A stretch of DNA of 64,000 nt from Ignavibacteria bacterium (GCA_041649015.1 JBAZNU010000002.1:372001-436000), one strand, 5' to 3'. Positions 53,886 through 63,341 are shown, counted from the stretch's first letter. The notes: generated from the letters alone by a model not told the origin. A program made the numbers and translations.

Positions 53886-55793
53886 TTAAACGAACAGGAA
53901 ATAAAGAATTATTATTATAACTCCTGCTACAGCAAATGTCCCGTAGTCTTGAATAACTCCAGTTTGTAATTTCTTCCAGTCAAGACTTGTACGTGATGCA
54001 AAATTCGCAGCACCATTAACAATTCCGTCAATAATTTTAACGTCAAAAATTTTCCAGAGAAGACGATCCGATGTTTTAAAGATAGGTTCTACAACCGTCT
54101 TATCGTATACTTCATCAAGGTAGTACTTATTCTCCAAAACTTTGCCAAGACCTCTTTCTTCTTCGAAAGATTCTTGTTTAGAATACTTTCTGAACGAAAT
54201 TAAAATTGACGCAGCTGCAACGATGACTGAAACAATAATTAAAATTATTTCTGTAGAAACAGCATGAATTGAATCAGGACGCCATGTTTGTATTACTGAA
54301 TATGAATTTGCAAAAACCGGTTCAAGCCAGTGTTCAAGAACGTTATATCCAAAAATATGCGGCAGACCGATAAATCCTCCAAAAACTGACAACACAGCAA
54401 GAATAATAAGCGGTATAGTCATAGTTGAAGGTGATTCGTGAGGATGAACATTAGAATCATAACGCGATTTTCCGAAGAATGTTAGTCCTACCAGCCTGAA
54501 CATATAGAAAGCTGTAAACGCAGCAGTAATAAGAACGAGAAGATAGGGGAGTATTCCCGCATTAATAAATGTTTTATAAAGAATTTCATCCTTACTGAAA
54601 AATCCTGAGAACGGGGGAATGCCTGAAATTGCGATTGCACCCATTAAAAATGTAATGTATGTAATTTTCATCTTGCTTTTCAGGCCTCCCATTTTCCGTA
54701 TATCTTGTTCCTCATGCATTCCATGTATGACGGAACCGCTTCCGAGAAACATAAGAGCTTTGAAAAAAGCATGTGTTACGAGATGGAATACTGCGGCAAC
54801 ATAAGACTGTGTTCCTAGCGCGATAAACATGAATCCAAGCTGAGATACGGTTGAATATGCAAGAATCTTTTTTATATCATTTTGTTTAAGAGCTATTGTA
54901 GCAGACAATATTGCGGTTGCGATACCGATAATAAGAATAACATTGCTTGCTATTGGTGCCAGTGCATAAAGCAAAGACGTACGTGCAATAAGATAAACAC
55001 CCGCAGTGACCATTGTTGCGGCATGAATTAGGGCAGAAACAGGAGTAGGACCTGCCATAGCGTCCGGTAGCCAGACAAACAAAGGAATCTGAGCAGATTT
55101 ACCTGTAGCACCGAGAAAGAAAAGCAAAGCTATTGCAACGAGCAGGGGACTATTGACAGGAAAACCTGCGATACTTCCAGAGAATGTTGAAATATTTAGA
55201 GTACCAAAATATTCAAAAATTAAGAACATCGCTATCATGAATCCAAAGTCACCTATTCTGTTTACAACGAAAGCTTTTTTGGCAGCATCTCCTGTAAACT
55301 TCTTTTCATACCAGAATCCAATCAGAAGATACGAACAAAGTCCAACACCTTCCCATCCAAGGAATACTAAGAGAAAATTATCAGCAAGAATAAGGTGAAG
55401 CATGGCAAAAATAAAGAGATTCAGGTTAGCGAAGAAGCTCGGATAGCCTTTATCTCCGTGCATATACCCGATTGAATACACATGGATAAGAAATCCGATA
55501 CCGGTAACCACGAGTATCATAACGAGTGACAATGGGTCAATGAGAAAAGAATAGTCAAGATTAAAACTACCAGCGCTTATCCACGAGAAATATTTATAGA
55601 CAATAGTCCGAGATTCAGGAGGAAGTTTAAGTAATTCAATTAAGTAATAAACTCCAATTAAGAATGGTATAAAAACCAGAATTGAAGACAGCCAGCCTGA
55701 TAATTTCTCAGAATTTAGTTTTTTACCAAGAAGTGAATTTACTAAAAAACCGAGTAGGGGTAAAACAACGATTAAAATAAAGTAATTCTGCAT
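53886..55793 (-). CDS. nuoL: NADH-quinone oxidoreductase subunit L
   Basis: This is a large proton-pumping membrane subunit of complex I, about 635 residues. Antiporter-like motifs are clear, including LGWEGVGLCSYLLIGFWYE and SAQIPLFVWLPDAMAGPTPVSALIHAATMVTAGVYL with the conserved lysines and histidines in the channel. The ATG at 55793 was chosen over a TTG three bases upstream. It follows nuoK by 4 bp. Other complex I genes (nuoM, nuoN, nuoJ) are not here. Confidence 0.94.
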   Translation of the reverse strand: MQNYFILIVVLPLLGFLVNSLLGKKLNSEKLSGWLSSILVFIPFLIGVYYLIELLKLPPESRTIVYKYFSWISAGSFNLDYSFLIDPLSLVMILVVTGIGFLIHVYSIGYMHGDKGYPSFFANLNLFIFAMLHLILADNFLLVFLGWEGVGLCSYLLIGFWYEKKFTGDAAKKAFVVNRIGDFGFMIAMFLIFEYFGTLNISTFSGSIAGFPVNSPLLVAIALLFFLGATGKSAQIPLFVWLPDAMAGPTPVSALIHAATMVTAGVYLIARTSLLYALAPIASNVILIIGIATAILSATIALKQNDIKKILAYSTVSQLGFMFIALGTQSYVAAVFHLVTHAFFKALMFLGSGSVIHGMHEEQDIRKMGGLKSKMKITYITFLMGAIAISGIPPFSGFFSKDEILYKTFINAGILPYLLVLITAAFTAFYMFRLVGLTFFGKSRYDSNVHPHESPSTMTIPLIILAVLSVFGGFIGLPHIFGYNVLEHWLEPVFANSYSVIQTWRPDSIHAVSTEIILIIVSVIVAAASILISFRKYSKQESFEEERGLGKVLENKYYLDEVYDKTVVEPIFKTSDRLLWKIFDVKIIDGIVNGAANFASRTSLDWKKLQTGVIQDYGTFAVAGVIIIILYFLFV

Positions 55794-55797
55794 CAAC

Positions 55798-56103
55798 CTA
55801 CCATTTTAAGATGTTAATTTTATTGATATCAAGAGTTTCCTTGTTTCTGTACAGTGAAATAACAATAGCAAGTCCGACAGCTGCTTCAGCAGCCGCTACA
55901 GTAAGAACAAAGAAAACAAAGACCTGTCCGCTGTCATTACCAAGAAAGCTCGAAAACGACACAAGAGAAAGGTTTATAGAGTTTAGCATTAACTCTATAC
56001 ACATAAAAATTACTATTGCATTTCTGCGAACCAGAACGCCAACAACACCTATGCTGAAAAGCACAGCACTTAAGACAAGGAATAAGTTTAAATTTAATTC
56101 CAA
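55798..56103 (-). CDS. nuoK: NADH-quinone oxidoreductase subunit K
   Basis: This 101-residue three-helix complex I subunit has the conserved glutamates in GVLVRRNAIVIFMCIELMLNSINL and in VLTVAAAEAAVGLAIVISL. It starts with TTG; no closer ATG is in frame. Upstream lies a 380-bp spacer, so nuoK-nuoL forms a two-gene unit, unlike the usual long nuo operon. Confidence 0.93.
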   Translation of the reverse strand: MELNLNLFLVLSAVLFSIGVVGVLVRRNAIVIFMCIELMLNSINLSLVSFSSFLGNDSGQVFVFFVLTVAAAEAAVGLAIVISLYRNKETLDINKINILKW

Positions 56104-56122
56104 TTTTGATTAATTAATTTTG

Positions 56123-56130
56123 CAAATTTA
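56123..56130 (-). promoter_or_regulatory. Candidate -7 promoter element for nuoK-nuoL
   Basis: TAAATTTG on the minus strand matches TAnnTTTG and lies about 20 bases before the TTG start of nuoK. It is a pattern match only. Confidence 0.35.
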
Positions 56131-56522
56131 GGCATTTATTAGGTGAAAATAAATTTAAATCGGCAGGTTTAACAAATTCTAAAATTAATTTTTAAAAAGT
56201 ATAAAATCAAAATAATAGACCAGGGAAAATAATTTGTATTGAATTTCTTGAACGATATTTAAGTGAATCTCTCAATACGTTTATAAGACTTAATGCAATA
56301 AGAAATCGACTATAAAAATGTTGTTTGACATCAAATTACAATAACTAAATGTTAATAATATTGTATTATAATATGTATTATGTAAAGTCATAATTATGTA
56401 TTTTGTTAATAACCATACAATAGCTGAAAAAATATATTGCTATTTGACTTCCCTATTTCAATTCCATTACAATATTTATTAAATTGTATGTTATTATTTT
56501 TAAGATTATTTTTGTTTTATTG
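56131..56522. other. AT-rich divergent intergenic region, no gene supported
   Basis: This spacer of about 390 bp lies between nuoK and the LptF/G-like permease. I see no repeats, RNA gene or hairpin. The open frame leading into the permease could be an extended N-terminus, but the family start is at 56523. Confidence 0.45.
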
Positions 56523-57632
56523 ATGAGACTTCTTGACAAATACATTTTACGCAGCTTCATACAGAATTTATTGTTTGGAATATTCTGTTTTGTAATTATT
56601 TTCATTTTAGTTGACTTATTTGAGAATCTAGATAGATTTATAGATAAGAACCTATCTATAGGAATGCTTACCCTGTATTACATGTATTTTATACCTGATA
56701 TACTGAAGTTAATAACACCTATCGGTATGTTATTGGCGTCTTTATTTACTATAAGCCGGTTTGTAAATTACTCTGAGTTAACGGCAATGAAGTCTGCCGG
56801 AATTTCGATTTACAGGTATTTATTACCTATTATGATATTTGGATCAGTTATAACACTGTTCTTAATATACTTTAACGGATGGTTAGTACCAGGTGCAAAC
56901 CGGTTGAAATACGATTTCGAAAGGAAGATTCTTGGAAGAAATCTAATATCTGATGTGACGGAAAATATATATATTCAGGATAATATAAACCGCATAATTA
57001 TCATAAATTATTATAATAAAACCGAGCAGACATGCGGTAATACTTTAATTAAAGTGTTTAATAAAGATACACTTTACATTACTGAACAACGACTTGATAT
57101 AGTGAGTATGAAGTGGGATTCACAAAGAAAAGACTGGTTCATAAATGAAGGATATATACGTTCATTCAGTAAGCCAGATAATGAGACACTTGAAATAATA
57201 AAGGATACACTACTTTCGGAACTTCAAAGCTTCGGAAAAATAAATCTTGAACCTGACTTGATTGAGAAACAAAGATTACGACCCGAAGAGCTAGATTTGA
57301 CAGAATTCAAAAAATTTATTGAAAATCTCGAAGCCAATGGTCAGGATGCAGCAAAAGAAAAGGTTGATTATTATTCAACAATCTCATTCCCTTTTGCGAA
57401 TCTCATAACAATAATATTCGGAGTATCCATTACTTCAAACAGACGAAAAGGAGGTGCGGCTCTACATTTCGGAATAAGCCTAATAGTAAGTTTCTTATAT
57501 CTTGGTTTTGTAAAAATATCTCAAGTCTTTGGTTATAATGGAGATGTTAACCCCATATTGACAGCATGGTCAGCAAATATAACTTTTCTTGCTGTATCTC
57601 TCTTTAATTTTTACAGACTAAATCGTTACTAA
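56523..57632 (+). CDS. LptF/LptG-family lipopolysaccharide export permease
   Basis: This 369-residue membrane protein is of the YjgP/YjgQ family. Six helices flank a periplasmic beta-jellyroll (about 140-250); MRLLDKYILRSFIQNLLFG is the usual LptG-like start, so the ATG at 56523 was preferred over an upstream one 13 codons earlier. The cytosolic FANLITIIFGVSITSNRRKGGAALHFG segment is typical. It would pull lipopolysaccharide into the LptB2FG export path. Whether it is F or G cannot be told. Confidence 0.88.
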   Translation: MRLLDKYILRSFIQNLLFGIFCFVIIFILVDLFENLDRFIDKNLSIGMLTLYYMYFIPDILKLITPIGMLLASLFTISRFVNYSELTAMKSAGISIYRYLLPIMIFGSVITLFLIYFNGWLVPGANRLKYDFERKILGRNLISDVTENIYIQDNINRIIIINYYNKTEQTCGNTLIKVFNKDTLYITEQRLDIVSMKWDSQRKDWFINEGYIRSFSKPDNETLEIIKDTLLSELQSFGKINLEPDLIEKQRLRPEELDLTEFKKFIENLEANGQDAAKEKVDYYSTISFPFANLITIIFGVSITSNRRKGGAALHFGISLIVSFLYLGFVKISQVFGYNGDVNPILTAWSANITFLAVSLFNFYRLNRY

Positions 57633-57958
57633 TTTACCTTTTCATTTGAGGGTTTAACAGGCAGTTGAAATCCAAATGCGTTATCATTTGACATACCGAC
57701 TAATTTTATATCACCGTATTGTGCTTCAAATCTCTCAATATTGTCCCGTAATGCGTTTAAGAACATTTTACAATGCTGAGGGGTCATAATAATCCGAGAG
57801 TGAACTTTTGCTTTGGGAACTCCCGGAAGAATTCTTGTAAAATCGATTATGAATTCAGCTCCGGAATGTGAAATAATCGCTAAATTAGAGTAATTTCCTT
57901 CTGCTTCCTTTTCTCCTAGTTCAATATTTATTTGGCCTTGCTGTTTTACGTCATCCAT
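57629..57958 (-). CDS. DUF3467 family protein
   Basis: This 109-residue soluble protein has a central strand-rich domain: NIELGEKEAEGNYSNLAIIS, HSGAEFIIDF, PKAKVHSRIIMTPQHCKMFL. These are recognisable features of DUF3467, a conserved family of unknown function. It overlaps the 3' end of the convergent LptF/G gene by 4 bp. Confidence 0.87.
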   Translation of the reverse strand: MDDVKQQGQINIELGEKEAEGNYSNLAIISHSGAEFIIDFTRILPGVPKAKVHSRIIMTPQHCKMFLNALRDNIERFEAQYGDIKLVGMSNDNAFGFQLPVKPSNEKVN

Positions 57959-58043
57959 ATGATATTTTTGTTTTTTAACAATTTAACTATAAATAAATCA
58001 AAAATAAATTTATAATTTCATTTCGCTTTACGAAATTAAGAAT

Positions 58044-58051
58044 TAATTTTG
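58044..58051 (+). promoter_or_regulatory. Candidate -7 promoter element for the PfkB kinase gene
   Basis: TAATTTTG matches TAnnTTTG. An in-frame TTG at 58049 lies inside it, so translation probably begins at the ATG at 58082 rather than there. Confidence 0.4.
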
Positions 58052-58081
58052 GACAAATTTAATAACATCAAAACATACATA

Positions 58082-59002
58082 ATGAGCTTACTCGTAATCG
58101 GATCACTGGCCTTAGATACAATTGAAACACCTTTTGGAAAAGCTGAATACACGCTTGGTGGTTCAGCGACATTCATTTCTACAACAGCGAGCTACTTTGT
58201 TGACGGAGTTAGACTTGTAGGAATAGTTGGAACTGACTTCCCTGCTGAAGAGATTGAATTTCTGAAATCGAAGGGTATAAATACATCCGGTCTTGAGATT
58301 TCCAAAACCAAGAAGACATTTCACTGGCACGGCAGATACCATACTGACATGAATAACAGAGATTCAATTACGACAGAGCTAAACGCATTTGAAGATTTTA
58401 ATCCGACAATTCCGGAAAGCTTCAAAGACAGTGAGTTTGTATGTCTCGGAAATGTAAATCCTGAAATTCAGAAAAAAGTAATTAGGCAGTTAATAAATCC
58501 GAAATTCATAATGATAGATACTATGAACTTCTGGATTGAGGGTAAGCTTGATGCATTGAAAGAAACTATGAAACTCGTTGACATGATGGTTATAAACGAC
58601 TCTGAAGTAAAGATGCTTGCTGAAGAAAATAATCTTCTGCTCGCGGCAAAGAAAATTTTCTCTATGGGTCCAAAGATGATGATTATTAAAAAAGGTGAAC
58701 ACGGCGCACTACTGATAACAAAGAACTTTTTATTCAGCGTTCCTGCTTTTCTACTGGAACAAGTTTTTGACCCAACGGGAGCAGGTGACACATTTGCGGG
58801 CGGATTTATGGGATGGCTTACAAAGACAAAAGACGTCTCCCCTGCCAATTTAAAGCTGGCTATAGTTTACGGCAGTGTTATGGCATCTCTTGCGGTAGAA
58901 CAGTTTTCACTCGACGGCATAAGACATCTCACAAAGGAAAGAATAATGAAGAGGTTTACGGAATTCAGAGACCTTACTCATTTCGAAACTGTATCGCTTT
59001 AG
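58082..59002 (+). CDS. PfkB-family carbohydrate/nucleoside kinase
   Basis: This 306-residue ribokinase-family enzyme has an N-terminal MSLLVIGSLALDTIETPFG and GGSATFIS for substrate binding. The C-terminal DPTGAGDTFAGGFMG carries the catalytic aspartate and anion hole. NDSEVKML is the ATP-proximal motif. The ATG at 58082 is chosen because the upstream TTG sits in a promoter-like element. The substrate (sugar or nucleoside) is not determinable. It is followed by recO, 27 bp later. Confidence 0.88.
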   Translation: MSLLVIGSLALDTIETPFGKAEYTLGGSATFISTTASYFVDGVRLVGIVGTDFPAEEIEFLKSKGINTSGLEISKTKKTFHWHGRYHTDMNNRDSITTELNAFEDFNPTIPESFKDSEFVCLGNVNPEIQKKVIRQLINPKFIMIDTMNFWIEGKLDALKETMKLVDMMVINDSEVKMLAEENNLLLAAKKIFSMGPKMMIIKKGEHGALLITKNFLFSVPAFLLEQVFDPTGAGDTFAGGFMGWLTKTKDVSPANLKLAIVYGSVMASLAVEQFSLDGIRHLTKERIMKRFTEFRDLTHFETVSL

Positions 59003-59029
59003 ATGTAACATTATGAACCGGTTATCCGT

Positions 59030-59761
59030 ATGAGTAATATAAAAACAGAAGCAATAATTCTCAAAGGATTTAAATACGGAGACTCGAGTAAGATTATTAC
59101 TCTATTCTCCGCAGATGCAGGTAAATTTTCTGCAATCGTGAAAGGTGTACGAAATTCTAAATCGAAATTGAGCGGTATCTTTGAAACACTGAATCACGTT
59201 AGCGTTATTTTTAACAAGAAAGACAACAGAGACCTTCAGATGATATCGAACGCTGATTGTATATCCGCATATCCAAATGTTAAAGAGAATTTCGAGAAAC
59301 TAATGACAGCTTACAAAATTTCGGAGCTGACTTCGAGCATGATGTTTGATTATGATGTAAGCAAGGAAGTATTTACACTGCTGCGGGATGTTCTTGAAAC
59401 ACTTGAATTATCAGGAAGAAACTTTAATCTGCTATTTGTATTATATCAAGTTAAGTTTTCTTTTATTCAAGGTATAAATCCGGGAAGGACAGAAGAAACA
59501 AGAAATTTTCTGGACAATAAATTTGTTTTAAGAGATAAGGATTCTTTTTCAAGTAAAAATTTATTCGATAGCAAGGAAATAAATGATGCCATAAATGAAC
59601 TGAATAGGACGGAACCTTTTGAATACGAAAGAGTTAAAATGGACGGGAAATTACTGGACAGACTACAGAATGCATATGATTTCCATTTTATGATTAATAC
59701 AGGAAAATATGGTTTAAGCAGAAACAGGCAAATAATAGAAGAATTATCAAAAAAACATTAA
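59030..59761 (+). CDS. recO: DNA repair protein RecO
   Basis: This 243-residue RecFOR-pathway protein loads RecA on gapped DNA. The N-terminal OB-fold is clear: KTEAIILKGFKYGDSSKIITLFS and GVRNSKSKLSGIFETLNHV. The C-terminal helical part lacks a CxxC zinc site, as many RecO proteins do. It is downstream of the PfkB kinase on the same strand, probably in one unit. Confidence 0.93.
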   Translation: MSNIKTEAIILKGFKYGDSSKIITLFSADAGKFSAIVKGVRNSKSKLSGIFETLNHVSVIFNKKDNRDLQMISNADCISAYPNVKENFEKLMTAYKISELTSSMMFDYDVSKEVFTLLRDVLETLELSGRNFNLLFVLYQVKFSFIQGINPGRTEETRNFLDNKFVLRDKDSFSSKNLFDSKEINDAINELNRTEPFEYERVKMDGKLLDRLQNAYDFHFMINTGKYGLSRNRQIIEELSKKH

Positions 59762-59823
59762 ATATGTAAATAATTTACTTTTTATTTGAAATTAAAATTA
59801 TAAAGTAAAGGAGAGAAAAAATC

Positions 59824-61326
59824 ATGTCAAAAAAAGCAATATTTGTGAGTGCGTTTTTATTTGTATTTGCACTCGCATTCGGCGCAGCTATGGTTGTTAA
59901 TTTCAGCAACGTTAAATCACTTGTAGCAAATTCACAGATTGATTTTCAGACATCTCCCCCGGTACAGACAAGCACTGACCTTAAGGGGCTTAACGATGCA
60001 TTCGTGGAAATTTCAAAAATTGTGACGCCTTCTGTTGTCTTTATTGATGTAACTGGAAAAGCAAAGCAGAACAACGAGGAGATGGATAAGAACTTCCAGT
60101 TCTTTTTCGGACCCGATATGCAAATGCCTGATAACATGCCCCAGCATGGTTCCGGCTCAGGTGTTATAATCAGCAAAGATGGTTACATAATAACGAATAA
60201 CCATGTTGTATCGAAAGCTGACGAGAGTGGAATAAAAGTAATACTAAGCGACAAAAGAGAATATACTGCTAAATTAGTAGGTACAGACCCGAATACGGAC
60301 ATAGCAGTTATCAAAATTGATGCAGACAATCTTACCGTAAGCTCTGTTGGTAATTCTGATAATGTTCAGGTAGGGCAATGGGTTCTTGCCATAGGTAATC
60401 CTATGGGACTTAACAATACAGTTACAGCAGGTATTGTATCTGCATTGGGCAGGAATATCAATATTGACGGTAACAGTTACGCAATTAATAATTTCATACA
60501 AACGGATGCTGTTATTAATCCCGGAAACAGCGGCGGTGCACTTGTGGATATAAACGGATTAGTCGTTGGAATTAATGCAGCTATTAAAACAACAACAGGA
60601 TACTATCAGGGATATGGTTTTGCAATTCCGATTAACATAGCAAAGAATGTAGCTTCTGAGCTTATCAAAAACGGAAAAATTGAAAGAGGATACATTGGAG
60701 TATCAATAAAGGACGTTGATTCAAAAGAAGCAAAAGGATTAGGACTTGAGAAAGCAAGAGGCGTGTTGATTCAGAATGTTATTAAAGGTGGTGCGGGCGA
60801 TGATGCTGGGTTAAAAACCGGAGACATTGTGTTTAGCGTAGACGGGAAAGATGTTAATGCAGCGAATGAACTTCAGACGATAATTGGTTCAAAGAGACCG
60901 GGAGAAACAGCTTTACTCGTTGTGTACAGAGACGGAAAGACAATGGATTTCTCCGTGAAATTAAAGCCCCGTACTGATGATTTGTCCGTGAATAATAATC
61001 CTCAGAATGAGAACAAAGAAGAAACTGCAAGTACAATTAAAAAATTTGAAAGCCTGGGATTAATTGTAACAGACCTGACTGAAGCTGCGAGAAAATTGAA
61101 TGAAGTTGAATATGGTGTCTTAGTTAAGGATGTTGCCCATTTTTCAGAAGCATTTAACAGAGGTTTACGTTCAGGTTATGTAATAGTAGAAGCAGACAAA
61201 AAGCCGGTTAGAAGTATATCTGATCTTGAAGATGTACTCAGCGGAAAAAGTAAGGGAGATGTGGTAGTATTTAAGGTTGCAACCCAGATGAAAGATATCA
61301 GGTTAGTAGCGATTGAAATTCAATGA
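59824..61326 (+). CDS. HtrA/DegP-like periplasmic serine protease
   Basis: This 500-residue protein has an N-terminal membrane or signal segment (5-25), a trypsin-like domain with the triad H127 (TNNHVV), D159 (NTDIAVIK) and S236 (NPGNSGGAL), and two PDZ domains (about 280-380 and 415-500). It degrades or refolds misfolded envelope proteins. A good Shine-Dalgarno (AAAGGAGAG) precedes the ATG, which fits a stress-expressed gene. A strong terminator follows. Confidence 0.95.
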   Translation: MSKKAIFVSAFLFVFALAFGAAMVVNFSNVKSLVANSQIDFQTSPPVQTSTDLKGLNDAFVEISKIVTPSVVFIDVTGKAKQNNEEMDKNFQFFFGPDMQMPDNMPQHGSGSGVIISKDGYIITNNHVVSKADESGIKVILSDKREYTAKLVGTDPNTDIAVIKIDADNLTVSSVGNSDNVQVGQWVLAIGNPMGLNNTVTAGIVSALGRNINIDGNSYAINNFIQTDAVINPGNSGGALVDINGLVVGINAAIKTTTGYYQGYGFAIPINIAKNVASELIKNGKIERGYIGVSIKDVDSKEAKGLGLEKARGVLIQNVIKGGAGDDAGLKTGDIVFSVDGKDVNAANELQTIIGSKRPGETALLVVYRDGKTMDFSVKLKPRTDDLSVNNNPQNENKEETASTIKKFESLGLIVTDLTEAARKLNEVEYGVLVKDVAHFSEAFNRGLRSGYVIVEADKKPVRSISDLEDVLSGKSKGDVVVFKVATQMKDIRLVAIEIQ

Positions 61327-61339
61327 TTAGAATAATTGA

Positions 61340-61365
61340 AAAAAGGCTCAGAAATGAGCCTTTTT
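61340..61365 (+). terminator. Rho-independent terminator after htrA-like gene
   Basis: The arms AAAAAGGCTCA (61340-61350) and TGAGCCTTTTT (61355-61365) with a 4-base GAAA loop end in a T-run. Confidence 0.9.
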
Positions 61366-61482
61366 CTTAATAAATATATATTTTTTGAAACAATTCATGA
61401 TATCAGGTGTAAAATAATTAACAGTAAAATAAAATTTGTTAATATATTGAATTTTAAGTTCGGAATATATAAATTGGAAAGT

Positions 61483-61875
61483 ATGAAAAGAGGATTAAAC
61501 ATATTACTTTTGTTAGTGATCTTTCTTACCGGCACAAAAATTTATGCCGATAATAACGAACACTACAACTCTGATCCAATAAGTGCTGGAAAATATACTT
61601 CCTTGCAGTCGGATGACTATAAACTTTATCAGAATTTTCCAAACCCGTTTAATCCTACGACCAAAATAAGTTACAAGATTAAGAAAGAAGGAACGGTTTC
61701 TCTTACGGTCTTTAACCTGGTCGGACAGGAAGTCGCGATGCTTGTTTACGAAAAACAATCCCCTGGTAACTATGAAGTAGAATTTAATGCTACTGATTTA
61801 ACTTCAGGTGTTTATCTTTACAAGCTTCAAATTAACGGATTCACTTCCGTTAAGAGAATGACTGTTATTAAATAA
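61483..61875 (+). CDS. Small secreted protein made almost only of a type IX sorting domain
   Basis: The ATG at 61483 gives a 130-residue protein with a signal peptide (about 1-22), a short linker, and a complete T9SS sorting domain (YKLYQNFPNPFNPTTKI to VKRMTVIK). An earlier ATG in the same frame lies in the htrA terminator and would delay the signal peptide, so it is rejected. There is no passenger domain. It may be a degraded gene, a surface filler or a competitor for the secretion machinery. Confidence 0.72.
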   Translation: MKRGLNILLLLVIFLTGTKIYADNNEHYNSDPISAGKYTSLQSDDYKLYQNFPNPFNPTTKISYKIKKEGTVSLTVFNLVGQEVAMLVYEKQSPGNYEVEFNATDLTSGVYLYKLQINGFTSVKRMTVIK

Positions 61876-61903
61876 TTTTTATTAATTAAATAGGATTTTA
61901 CAA

Positions 61904-62803
61904 ATGAAGAAAATTGTTCTATTCTTAATTTCTTTAATCATATTCACTTCTACTTTATATTCACAGGTTAAAACGTACGATGATTTTTCTAAAAAAGACC
62001 TAAGCGCGTGGATATGGGGCGGAATTGAAATGAAGTATTCTCATGAAGAAGATAATAGAGAAAACGGTTTTGTCGAAATATTTTCGACACAAATAATGAA
62101 ATCAAGTTCTTACGTAGGTAAGGTTACAAAATACTTTCCCATGCTTCTTTCTGCGGGCAATTATTTGAATTTTATGCTTCAGGGTGTTAACGATGAAGCA
62201 ACGGTTAAAATACAAATATTATACGACATAGATAATAACGGAAAGTACAATGAAGATAAAGATATAATACTTCAATCGAAACCAGTCTCTCTGAATTTCA
62301 GAGGTTGGAAAGAAGTAAAGATAAAACTTGATGAAGATAATTTCAGCATTGTATCAAAGTTTAACGATGATTTTACTGTTACTGAAGAAGAAGCCATTGG
62401 TATTCAGTTTGAATATGAAACAGGAAAAAACTTTAAAGATTCGAAATTTGTAACCGGTATCGCACTCATATCAGAAATTCAGAATAAGGACAGCTTTACG
62501 CAGAATGAAAAAGAATCAAACACTTCTATTAATGACAAGGAATCTTATTTTAATGCTAAAAACTATCCGAATCCGTTTAATCCAACAACAACGATTAGTT
62601 TTACACTTCAGGAAAGTTCTTATGTTAAACTTACAGTTTATGACAGGTTAGGGAGAGAAGTAAAAACGCTAATAGATGAGAACAGAAATGCAGGTACACA
62701 CACGACTGAATTTAATGCATCAGGACTTCCAAGTGGTATTTATTTTTACAGAATTAAGACTGACTCCAGGACTGAGGTTCGCAAAATGATTCTTGCTAAA
62801 TAA
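61904..62803 (+). CDS. Secreted protein with type IX sorting domain
   Basis: This 299-residue protein has a signal peptide (about 1-20), an N-terminal beta-sandwich domain (about 22-195, TYDDFSKKDLSAWIWGG with a DIDNNGKYNEDKD calcium-type loop) resembling carbohydrate-binding or choice-of-anchor modules, and a T9SS domain from about 217 (AKNYPNPFNPTTTI to VRKMILAK). Its start is 28 bp downstream of the previous small T9SS protein, on the same strand. It is probably a surface binding protein. Confidence 0.8.
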   Translation: MKKIVLFLISLIIFTSTLYSQVKTYDDFSKKDLSAWIWGGIEMKYSHEEDNRENGFVEIFSTQIMKSSSYVGKVTKYFPMLLSAGNYLNFMLQGVNDEATVKIQILYDIDNNGKYNEDKDIILQSKPVSLNFRGWKEVKIKLDEDNFSIVSKFNDDFTVTEEEAIGIQFEYETGKNFKDSKFVTGIALISEIQNKDSFTQNEKESNTSINDKESYFNAKNYPNPFNPTTTISFTLQESSYVKLTVYDRLGREVKTLIDENRNAGTHTTEFNASGLPSGIYFYRIKTDSRTEVRKMILAK

Positions 62804-62827
62804 TTTCTGTATAAATCAATAAAATAG

Positions 62828-62850
62828 GGCATCGATTAGATGCCTTTTTT
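62828..62850 (+). terminator. Rho-independent terminator after the T9SS gene
   Basis: The arms GGCATC (62828-62833) and GATGCC (62839-62844) with a 5-base loop are followed by TTTTTT. It is short but well placed. Confidence 0.7.
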
Positions 62851-63341
62851 TATTCTCTCATTATGTTACATTCAATTTCGTATTGTTTAATTTCATCTAC
62901 AAAAGTTTCCGGAAAAGGAACCGGGCGGTTTGATACAAAATCAACATTCACAAGAATTCCTTTACCGGTAGATAGTATTATATTTTCCTTATGATTGACA
63001 ATAACGTGTTCAAAGCAAAAGCTTGAGTTCTTTATCCATGAAACCCTTGTAAATACATCAAGAACATCATCCAATTTAGCAACGTTATGATAGTCTACGG
63101 AATTGTGCACAACAAACACTTTTAGTCCGTCAGTGAAAGTACCGTCAGGACTGAGGTTATACCCGAAAGCTCTTCTGTATTCGAGTCTCCCGATTTCCAT
63201 ATATCTAAGATAATAAGAATTGTGGACTATCCCCTGCCAATCCACTTCCCAAGTTCTAACACGCACCTGGACTTTATGTTTGAACAGCAATATATCTTCT
63301 TTTTTCAAATTTGTATTTTCGTTTTTATTTAAAAATTGCAT
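62850..63341 (-). CDS. YbgC-like acyl-CoA thioesterase (hotdog fold)
   Basis: This 163-residue 4HBT-type thioesterase has the active-site strand RTWEVDWQGIVHNSYYLRYMEIGRLEY with D34 as the likely catalytic residue and H40 nearby, followed by HNVAKLDDVLDVFT and KGILVNVDFVSNRPVPFP. It would hydrolyse acyl-CoA thioesters. It converges on the T9SS gene. The N-terminal 20 residues are hydrophilic and possibly disordered. Confidence 0.88.
   Translation of the reverse strand: MQFLNKNENTNLKKEDILLFKHKVQVRVRTWEVDWQGIVHNSYYLRYMEIGRLEYRRAFGYNLSPDGTFTDGLKVFVVHNSVDYHNVAKLDDVLDVFTRVSWIKNSSFCFEHVIVNHKENIILSTGKGILVNVDFVSNRPVPFPETFVDEIKQYEIECNIMRE

Noticed and set aside
56484..56522. Thirteen extra codons before the LptF/G-like protein
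   Set aside because: The family start MRLLDKYILRSF begins at 56523.
61336..61482. N-terminal extension of the small T9SS protein
   Set aside because: It starts in the htrA terminator and would place about 49 residues before the signal peptide.
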